Below, one piece after another: positions 58,051 through 64,000 of a stretch of 64,000 bases of DNA. How positions within the stretch are numbered: the stretch's first letter is position 1; every line of letters begins with the position of its first letter. The DNA lies in assembly GCF_003001815.1 (NCBI RefSeq), contig NZ_PVMZ01000005.1, positions 1-64,000 on the forward strand, written 5' to 3'. The position numbers and the translations under genes are program-made. This DNA comes from Actinoplanes italicus. Its GTDB lineage: Bacteria; Actinomycetota; Actinomycetes; Mycobacteriales; Micromonosporaceae. Below the pieces are notes generated by a model that was not told the DNA's origin, did not search any database, and saw only the letters and a list, made by a program, of their open reading frames with translations.

Positions 58051-61000
58051 TCATATGCGATTCAGTCTATTTTGGGTCGCCAGTGCCTGACCGCCGTGAA
58101 GCACAGTTGTTGCGCTTACAGTTACGCGAAGATTCGGGATGACATCCAGCGGTTTAAGATCGAGATACTTGGCAAAGCGTACGTGCAGCTCCTTCAAGCT
58201 TTTGAGGGTTCGAATGTCTGCCAGGTCAACACCTGACGTAAAAGGCCCTTCCAGGTGGAGTTCTTCCAGTTTTGAAAGCTGACCCAGTGGAGCCAGATTC
58301 GGGCGGACATCGACATTGATCCGCAGCTTCTTCAACCCCTTGAGTCGACTGACGGCTTCCGTATCGCACCATTCGGAGGCAATCTCGAGTTCGGTCAAAT
58401 TGGCCGACCAGGGGGCAAGGAAGTCGAAGTCAGCCACATCACGCAGGCCCAGAAGCTTTAATCGGCTCAGATTTCGGAGACTGGCCAGGTCAGCCATGTC
58501 TCGACCCGATACGCCCCAAAGGGTAAGGCTCCTCAAGCTTGTGCAGCTGCTCAGTGCGCTGAGATCGACTGAAGGGTATAGCAAATCCAGGGAGCGAAGC
58601 GTCGAAATATGACGCATCGACCCCACCGCCAAAGGCTCCGCAGATATCAGATGCTTGGCGTCTAACGTGATAGCGATTTCTTCAAGGCTCGTTGTCGATA
58701 TCGGCGGTAGTTCGGCAACCGTGAACCCCGAAATTTGGATTACACGCAAGCTGCTCATGTCGCGGAGAAAGTCCATGCCGAGTTGTGGGACATGTCCAGT
58801 CCTATCGACCATGACCAGCGATTCCAGTCCCTTCAGATACTTGAGTGCTGTGGCGAAGGAAGGATCTCCGATGATGAGCCCGCCTTCGGGCGGAGGCAAA
58901 TCCTTCAGTACGATCAGGGCGTATTCTTCAGCATCAAATCGGGGCCAGCTTTGATAGAGAAGTGAGCAAACTTCTACATCTTCAGTACGCGCGAGCCGAC
59001 CTAGAAAGCTGAGTGCGGCCGGGTCTCCGATCGACACCGCGGCACGAATGCTGTTCAAGATCTCGTCCTTGCTGGCCGGATTGCTCACCGACAGGAGATC
59101 CAAGGCGAACGTACCGGCTCTGGCTAAAGAATCCGCGGCATCTGACGTCTTTGGCGGTATCAGGTTCGCGGCCGCGTCGCGAATTCTTTTATCCAACTCA
59201 GGTGATCGCTCCGCAGAGGTCTCCAGGCACGCCAATGCCACCAGATTCAGTGCTTCTCGATTTGGGTAGCTTTCTTGCCCACTTGCCCTTGTGAGAAGTC
59301 CCGTCAAGAGTTCAGAACGATCAGCGGGAGCGGCGTGACCGGCAGCCATGACGACCACTTCACGCCATTGGTCGAGGTGCGCATTTGAAACAAGATGGCC
59401 CAGATCGCGTTCCGCCATGGCCTGCTTGGCTGCCAGATACTCTTGGAAGGTCCGATGAATAAAGTCGGCACGTCCCTCCACCTGTTCACGAAGAAGGCCG
59501 GTGCGCTCCAGCAGGACGTGGTATGTGTCTTCGGGGGAGTATTGGATTTGCGGCATCACGGCGAGCCGCTGCGATAGCCGGTCAATTACTGTGGTTCGTA
59601 GTGCGTCCGACGCGTTATTACGGATCAACCAGTAAGCTATGTCCTGCAACAGGATGGTCTTCTCGGTTCGCGTGAGTTTGTCATTCAGCGCTACCCGGCG
59701 CTCACTGTCACGACGTTCAAGAAGCATCTGAAGAGCTACGTCGTAAAGTTCCATACGATTACCGGGAAGTTGAGTCTTGCGATCCCGGTGGAGTGCGCAC
59801 AGCAAGGCGCACAGCAGCGGATAGCCAGCTAGTTGGCGAAGGTGACGTCGATTCTTGATCGCGCCGATCAGGTGGTCCCGGTAGCCGACCAGTTCTTCGC
59901 GTTCCTCAGGGCTCAGCCGTTGACTCGCGACGGCTTCATGCCATCTGGTCACAAAGATTGACACATCCGATTGATTCATTGGCTCCAGTTCCGCGAACGG
60001 GAACTTCTCATCCTCCAGCCAATCCTTCGCAGCTGCCGCCGGTCGCGAGGTTACTATGTACCGCGCGCGGGGAAAAGCGTCGATCAGGTCGGCGAGCCAT
60101 CTCTTGACGTCGCGGCGCCGTGCGCTGGGCAGCTCGTCTACCCCATCGATCAGAACCACTGCCCGACCGCTCCGGAGCTGTTCGTGAACCCAACCTGGAG
60201 GCATCTCGTCCGCGATATGCTTACCTACCTCGTGCAGGAATCCTGCGGGCGTTGGCAACTCGGAGTCGACATAGCGCCTCAATCGCACGAAGAATGGGAT
60301 GGTATCGTTCCAGCCAGCGCGTTCCAACTGTTCCGTAAAAGCGCGTCGAGCACTTTGGACTGCAATCCACTGGAGCAGTGTGGTTTTTCCGATTCCAGCT
60401 TGGCCCCGGATCAACAACCTTCGGGAGGGCAGTAGAGCATCCTCCACTGAGCTTAAAGCCGTATTGGCTTTAGGGGTTACGTTCACGTCGGCAGGAGCCA
60501 CACGTTGAGAAAGCCCAAATCCAGCATTCCCGCTAACCGACAGGCTTAAATACGCCACCGACAATGGATATCGCTGAGAGACGTTCGACAGGGTTGCCCC
60601 AAAGAGTTCGACCTGATCAAGCCTATTGACGACAAGCTGTCGGTAGTTCCGCTCGAAATCAGATCCTCCCCGGTAGTTGGCCAACTGGACAAGTGCCTCC
60701 TCGAGCATGTCCAGGATTTGCGATGATCTGCGCAGCAATTCGGTAAGGGCCGAGATTCCAGCTGAGGGTAGCGTTCGCGCAAATTCCACTGCATACGCCG
60801 AGCTCTCATGCAACAGCATGTCGTAAAGACGCTCGCCGCCGGCGGACAGACCGGACTTTTCCACTCTCTCCGGATTGCGGTCCAGTATGTATCGCGCCAG
60901 GTAGCCGGCGTCGAGATCCTGACGAAAGAGGTCGGCTTCCGTCAGGGACGCCGAGTTGAACGCCATCCCCACCGCCTCGATCGCCGCTACCCGTTCGTTC

Positions 61001-61245
61001 TCCTCGACGTCCGCGAACTCATGGTCGATATAGGCCTCTAATTGCTCCGATACTTGCTCTACAGATTCCTTCCAGAATCGATCGAAGCGACGCTGATCGC
61101 GCGGCGCACCGACTTTTGCAGCCAGGCGGTCAATGACATCGTGGCCAAATTGTGTGGCCAGCTTGTTTTCGCCCAACCAGACGGTGCATGCTGTCTTCGC
61201 GATGGATTGACTCAGAGTGAGGACTGCGACTTCTACCAATCCCAC
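58051..61245 (-). CDS. NACHT NTPase with C-terminal leucine-rich repeats (NLR-like)
   Basis: 1064 residues. Residues 1-250 are an all-helical N-terminal domain (MGLVEVAVLTLSQSIAKTACTVWLG...). NACHT domain: Walker A LIRGQAGIGKTTLLQW (278-293), Walker B with the NACHT acidic pair AVVLIDGVDELP (362-373) and YIVTSRP; winged-helix/arm region with FIHRTFQEYLAAKQAM. From about 790 there are leucine-rich repeats (LRSLDLLYPSVDLSALSSCTSLRSLTLWGVSGRDMADLASLRNLSRLKLLGL). This is the animal/plant NLR layout; bacterial NACHT proteins of this type include antiphage proteins. GTG 61245. Base composition is clearly lower-GC than all neighbours and codons are less G/C-ending, suggesting acquisition. No partner gene adjacent. 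Confidence 0.9.
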   Translation of the reverse strand: MGLVEVAVLTLSQSIAKTACTVWLGENKLATQFGHDVIDRLAAKVGAPRDQRRFDRFWKESVEQVSEQLEAYIDHEFADVEENERVAAIEAVGMAFNSASLTEADLFRQDLDAGYLARYILDRNPERVEKSGLSAGGERLYDMLLHESSAYAVEFARTLPSAGISALTELLRRSSQILDMLEEALVQLANYRGGSDFERNYRQLVVNRLDQVELFGATLSNVSQRYPLSVAYLSLSVSGNAGFGLSQRVAPADVNVTPKANTALSSVEDALLPSRRLLIRGQAGIGKTTLLQWIAVQSARRAFTEQLERAGWNDTIPFFVRLRRYVDSELPTPAGFLHEVGKHIADEMPPGWVHEQLRSGRAVVLIDGVDELPSARRRDVKRWLADLIDAFPRARYIVTSRPAAAAKDWLEDEKFPFAELEPMNQSDVSIFVTRWHEAVASQRLSPEEREELVGYRDHLIGAIKNRRHLRQLAGYPLLCALLCALHRDRKTQLPGNRMELYDVALQMLLERRDSERRVALNDKLTRTEKTILLQDIAYWLIRNNASDALRTTVIDRLSQRLAVMPQIQYSPEDTYHVLLERTGLLREQVEGRADFIHRTFQEYLAAKQAMAERDLGHLVSNAHLDQWREVVVMAAGHAAPADRSELLTGLLTRASGQESYPNREALNLVALACLETSAERSPELDKRIRDAAANLIPPKTSDAADSLARAGTFALDLLSVSNPASKDEILNSIRAAVSIGDPAALSFLGRLARTEDVEVCSLLYQSWPRFDAEEYALIVLKDLPPPEGGLIIGDPSFATALKYLKGLESLVMVDRTGHVPQLGMDFLRDMSSLRVIQISGFTVAELPPISTTSLEEIAITLDAKHLISAEPLAVGSMRHISTLRSLDLLYPSVDLSALSSCTSLRSLTLWGVSGRDMADLASLRNLSRLKLLGLRDVADFDFLAPWSANLTELEIASEWCDTEAVSRLKGLKKLRINVDVRPNLAPLGQLSKLEELHLEGPFTSGVDLADIRTLKSLKELHVRFAKYLDLKPLDVIPNLRVTVSATTVLHGGQALATQNRLNRI

Positions 61246-61607
61246 TGCGCTTCTCCGTCCAGGCTCGACCGGGCGTCCTTATCGGATGGTCCCATGTCGC
61301 CTCAGGCATGGCAACAGGGATCAATACGCCCGAATGAGCTATGTTGCTGCACGTAAAAGCGCCGCCATACGGGCCTCGCCGGCCCAGCAGTCGCTCGTTC
61401 GGCATCGCTTCCCGCTAAATATCCCGGTAGCCCGAACTGAGCCCGATCGGGCGAGCTGCCCAAACTCGTTCAGGCTGACCTCCAGCTCATTCTTGCCGGC
61501 AATTGCGAGGAGGCGGCCGAGTAACGCTGGACCGCTGGAACGGCTGGGAGATCGCCGACACCATTCTCGACCGGCCTCGCACCACGATCGCTGAGCATCG
61601 GAAACGG
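61246..61607. other. intergenic region, mixed composition
   Basis: 362 bases between the NACHT gene start and the SCO6745-type gene end. It should hold the NACHT promoter. A stretch at 61523-61600 reads TLDRWNGWEIADTILDRPRTTIAEHRKR in one plus frame, which looks protein-like but has no convincing start, family or continuation; possibly a relic. No hairpin or repeat stands out. Confidence 0.4.
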
Positions 61608-62498
61608 TCAGCCGGCCGTGGCGGCCCTCAGTGCACCGGACGCGACGACGGCGCGGCTCAGCGGCCGGGCCAGTTCGGTGAAGCGCAGGCAACCGTCGAC
61701 ACCGAGTGCCGTGTAGGCGGGCGCGGCGAGCCGGTCGGTGGCCGCCTCGATCCACGCCCTCTGGGCGCGGCCGCGGTCGGTCAGGGCGGGCTCGTCGCCG
61801 TCGACGAGTCCGCGTCCGCGCAGCCGGTCGGCCGCCTCGGCCCACTGCTCGTCGCTCCAGCCGCGGCTGCGCTGCAGGAACCGGCGCGGCACCTCGCCGG
61901 AGGCGACGTGCAGGACCAGCGCCTCCAGCCCGGTCAGTCCGGCCAGCAGCAGGGCGGCCACGTGGCCGTCGCCGCGGAACTCGCGCAGGATCGTCTGGGC
62001 GTGCCAGAGGACGAGGTGGGGGTGGTCGGGCCAGGGCAGCGCGGCGTGCGCGGCGAAGATCGGGCGGCCCTCCGGGTTACCGGCGACGGACTCGGCGGCC
62101 CGGCGGGCCAGGTCGGCCGCCTCGCGGATCTCCGGGGTGTCGACCAGTCCGCCGAAGGCCCGGCTCAGCGCGGCTCCGGCGGCCTCCGTGCGGGCCGCCA
62201 GCACGGCCGCCGGTGTGGTCCGCTCCCAGGCCGCGGGCAGCGCCCGGGCGACCAGCGCCGGGTTGAAGTTGAAGAACGCGGCGACCACCGGGGCGGGTCC
62301 GACCGGTCCCATGGCCGCAGCCCGGGACGCGAAGTACCCGGACCGCGCGTCGATGCCCAGTGCCGCGTAGCGCTCGTGGGCCTCGGGCGCGAAGTAGATC
62401 AGCCCGTGCAGCGCCTCCGCCGACCGCCAGGCCTGGCGCACCACGCCCGGGTCGAGCACGGACGGTTCCTGCCAGTGGACCTCTGTCGTATCCGTCAT
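61608..62498 (-). CDS. SCO6745-family protein (winged-helix-like C-terminus)
   Basis: 296 residues. Helical N-terminal half typical of the SCO6745 family (RQAWRSAEALHGLIYFAPEAHERYAALGIDARSGYFASRAAAMGPVGPAPVVAAFFNFNPALVARALP), ALPWPDHPHLVLWHAQTILREFRGDGHVAALLLAGLTGLEAL in the middle, and a winged-helix-like end (RGWSDEQWAEAADRLRGRGLVDGDEPALTDRGRAQRAWIEAATDRLA). No enzymatic residue or membrane segment is known for this actinobacterial family; function unknown. ATG 62498 (GTG 62501 also possible). Confidence 0.85.
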   Translation of the reverse strand: MTDTTEVHWQEPSVLDPGVVRQAWRSAEALHGLIYFAPEAHERYAALGIDARSGYFASRAAAMGPVGPAPVVAAFFNFNPALVARALPAAWERTTPAAVLAARTEAAGAALSRAFGGLVDTPEIREAADLARRAAESVAGNPEGRPIFAAHAALPWPDHPHLVLWHAQTILREFRGDGHVAALLLAGLTGLEALVLHVASGEVPRRFLQRSRGWSDEQWAEAADRLRGRGLVDGDEPALTDRGRAQRAWIEAATDRLAAPAYTALGVDGCLRFTELARPLSRAVVASGALRAATAG

Positions 62499-62575
62499 CA
62501 CGCCCGCTTCCCGCCGACAATGTTACCGACGGGTAGCTTCGCATGGCGGAACTGCTCCTGTCACGACCCGCCCTG

Positions 62576-63430
62576 TCACGACCCGCCGACGGCCTTCCGC
62601 GCATGGTCGGCGAACGCCTCGGCTGCCGGGTGGGTGGGCACGAGCGGCCGGAGCAGCCGGACGGTCACCGCTCCGGCGTCCGTGATGGGCAGATAGCGGA
62701 CTCCGGGATGCGGGTGGCTGTGCCCGGTGCCCTCCGTGGTGACGCCGAGCGCCTCACCGATGGCGATCACGGTGAGCCACTCGTCGACGCCGTCCACCTC
62801 GACGATGTGCGGCTGCCGGCCCCGCACCCAGAATCCCGCCGTCGTCGCCGCGGTGGAACAGACGACCACCGGGTGATCGGCGAGGTCCGCCAGGCGCACA
62901 CCGCCGGACAGCATCAGCGGATGCCCGTCCGGCACGGCGACCAAGCGGTCCTCGCTGTACAACTCCTCCGCGATCACATCGCCGTCCGGAGCTGGCATCG
63001 TGCGCACGACCGCCATGTCCAGCTCTCCGCGACGCAACGCCGCCTCGGGGTCGTCACGGCGGTACAACCGGACCGGAGTCTCCGGAAACCGCTCACGCCA
63101 TGCGCGCAGCACGGCGGTCGTCCGTTCGCCGAGCAGCGCCCAGGCGAACCCGACACGCAGCGGGCGGGGCCCCGTGGCGGCCTGTGCCAGGGCGTCGTCG
63201 ACCTGGTTGAGGATCGCGTGGCTGCGTTCGTGCAGGACCCGGCCGGCGTCGGTGAGTGCCAGGCGGCGGGTCGTACGCTCCACCAGCGGCGTGCCGATGC
63301 GGCTCTCCAGCTGCTCGAGGGTGCGCGAGAGCGCGGGCTGGCTGATCCGCAGCAGTCGCGCCGCGCCGCTGATGGTTCCCACGTCACCGATGGCGACCAG
63401 CGCCCGCAGGTGCCGCAGCTCCACATTCAT
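62576..63430 (-). CDS. LysR-family transcriptional regulator
   Basis: 284 residues. N-terminal HTH (VELRHLRALVAIGDVGTISGAARLLRISQPALSRTLEQLESRIGTPLVERTTRRLALTDAGRVLHERSHAIL), then a periplasmic-binding-like effector domain (PLRVGFAWALLGERTTAVLRAWRERFPETPVRLYRRDDPEAALRRGELDMAVV...). ATG 63430 chosen over TTG 63439. It is divergent from an SDR gene with 70 bp between starts, the classic LysR-target arrangement, so it probably regulates that gene and itself. Effector unknown. Confidence 0.93.
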   Translation of the reverse strand: MNVELRHLRALVAIGDVGTISGAARLLRISQPALSRTLEQLESRIGTPLVERTTRRLALTDAGRVLHERSHAILNQVDDALAQAATGPRPLRVGFAWALLGERTTAVLRAWRERFPETPVRLYRRDDPEAALRRGELDMAVVRTMPAPDGDVIAEELYSEDRLVAVPDGHPLMLSGGVRLADLADHPVVVCSTAATTAGFWVRGRQPHIVEVDGVDEWLTVIAIGEALGVTTEGTGHSHPHPGVRYLPITDAGAVTVRLLRPLVPTHPAAEAFADHARKAVGGS

Positions 63431-63500
63431 AACCGGCAAGCATAGATGGCGTCATGAACGGCATTTCCCCGTCGCCGCGTCCGTACCTAGCGTGAGCGGC

Positions 63501-64000
63501 ATGCGGATTCTTCTCGCCGGTGCCACGGGCACCCTCGGCACGTACGTTGGCAAGGAACTTGCCGCTCGCGGCCACGACATCCTGGCGGTCGCGCGCCGCA
63601 GCGGCGACCTGCGGTACGACATCACCGACCCGGCCCAGGTCAGCGCCATGTACGAGCGGGCCGGCCGGGTCGACGCGGTCGTCAGCACCGCCGGCCACAC
63701 ACCGTTCAAGGCGATCACCGAGCTGACCGCCGAGGACTATCTGGCGGCCTATCGCGGCAAGGTCGCCGGCCAGATAGAGCTGGTACGCCAGGGCCTCGCC
63801 CGGATCGGCGAACGCGGATCCTTCACCCTGATCAGCGGCGTGCTGGCCCGCGAGCCGATCCCGTCCGGCAGCGCCGCCTCGATGGCCAACGGCGCCCTGG
63901 AGGCGTTCGTGCGGGCGGCGGCCATCGAGATCGCTCCGCAGCGGATCAACGCGGTCAGCCCCACGGTCTTCACCGAGAGCCTCGGCACCTACGGCGACTA
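63501..64000 (+). CDS. short-chain dehydrogenase, N-terminal part (runs off window)
   Basis: 166 codons visible, open at the right edge. Rossmann start MRILLAGATGTLGTYVGKELAARGHDILAVARRSGDLRYDITDP, then VDAVVSTAGHTPFKAITELTAEDYLAAYRGKVAGQIELV (VSTAG in place of NNAG), SFTLISGVLAREPIPSGSAASMANGALEAFVRAAAIEIAPQRINAVSPTVF. The catalytic YxxxK of classical SDRs is replaced by a Ser/Ala/Met stretch (SAASMANGALE), as in the 'short chain dehydrogenase' type of about 200 residues found beside LysR genes. ATG at 63501. Likely target of the divergent LysR. Confidence 0.88.
   Translation, partial: MRILLAGATGTLGTYVGKELAARGHDILAVARRSGDLRYDITDPAQVSAMYERAGRVDAVVSTAGHTPFKAITELTAEDYLAAYRGKVAGQIELVRQGLARIGERGSFTLISGVLAREPIPSGSAASMANGALEAFVRAAAIEIAPQRINAVSPTVFTESLGTYGD

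Noticed and set aside
57798..58142. 114-codon plus frame across the GGDEF/NACHT junction
   Set aside because: It crosses the GC transition and runs into the NACHT gene antisense; no ribosome site or domain.
61339..61845. 168-codon minus frame downstream of the SCO6745-type gene
   Set aside because: Its first half is Arg-rich shadow of that gene and the remainder has no family or ribosome site, although a few short stretches look protein-like.
1..64000. CRISPR arrays, tRNA/rRNA genes, insertion sequences, attachment sites
   Set aside because: Looked for by eye; no regularly spaced repeats, cloverleaf-like tRNA ends, transposase motifs or flanking direct repeats were seen.

Overview
The window looks like chromosome from a high-GC actinomycete, most likely Micromonosporaceae (Actinoplanes-like). 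This is inferred from the very high GC, frequent GTG/TTG starts, 4-base start/stop overlaps, secreted ricin-type lectins, and families such as PadR/DUF1048, SCO6745-type and DUF1918. No rRNA, tRNA, CRISPR array, insertion sequence or phage was seen.

Left part (1-16.8 kb): two alpha/beta-hydrolase pieces at the edge (one decayed), an AraC regulator with a RibD/DHFR-type reductase, and a secreted lamin-tail protein. Next is a compact operon moxR - DUF58 - VWA - PDZ-less HtrA-type protease - OmpR response regulator - histidine kinase, followed by a lipoprotein sugar dehydrogenase. A large NB-ARC/TPR STAND regulator is flanked by two secreted beta-trefoil lectins. A PadR regulator with an obvious operator cluster drives two DUF1048 genes.

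Central part (16.8-52.8 kb): a long island with the gene content of an actinobacterial hypoxia/dormancy (DosR/DevR-like) regulon. It has nine intact universal stress proteins (USPs) and two wrecked ones, pyruvate phosphate dikinase, an Acg-type nitroreductase, zinc alcohol dehydrogenase, GAPDH, a GNAT/acyl-CoA ligase fusion, SPFH protein, DoxX, two cation P-type ATPases (one frameshifted), an ABC exporter, two CBS-BON proteins and several small membrane proteins. Most transcription units carry a 14-bp dyad GGGNC-N4-GNCCC, often followed by TGCC on the gene side, about 35-105 bp before the start codon. This has the same half-site layout as the mycobacterial DosR box. No DosR, DosS or DosT gene lies in the window, so the island reads as the target side of a regulon controlled from elsewhere.

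Right part (52.8-64 kb): an F420/flavin LLM oxidoreductase, an Orn/Lys/Arg decarboxylase and a membrane GGDEF protein. Then comes a visibly lower-GC 1064-residue NACHT-LRR protein (candidate NLR-like defence gene, probably acquired), an SCO6745-family protein, and a LysR regulator divergent from a truncated SDR.

How the parts may work together (inference): on oxygen loss or a redox signal a DosR-type regulator would switch on nucleotide-sensing USPs and CBS proteins, ion pumps, redox sinks (ADH, nitroreductase) and energy-sparing carbon enzymes (PPDK, GAPDH, acyl-CoA ligase), as in mycobacterial dormancy. The gene families and boxes are seen in the sequence; the regulation is not proven.
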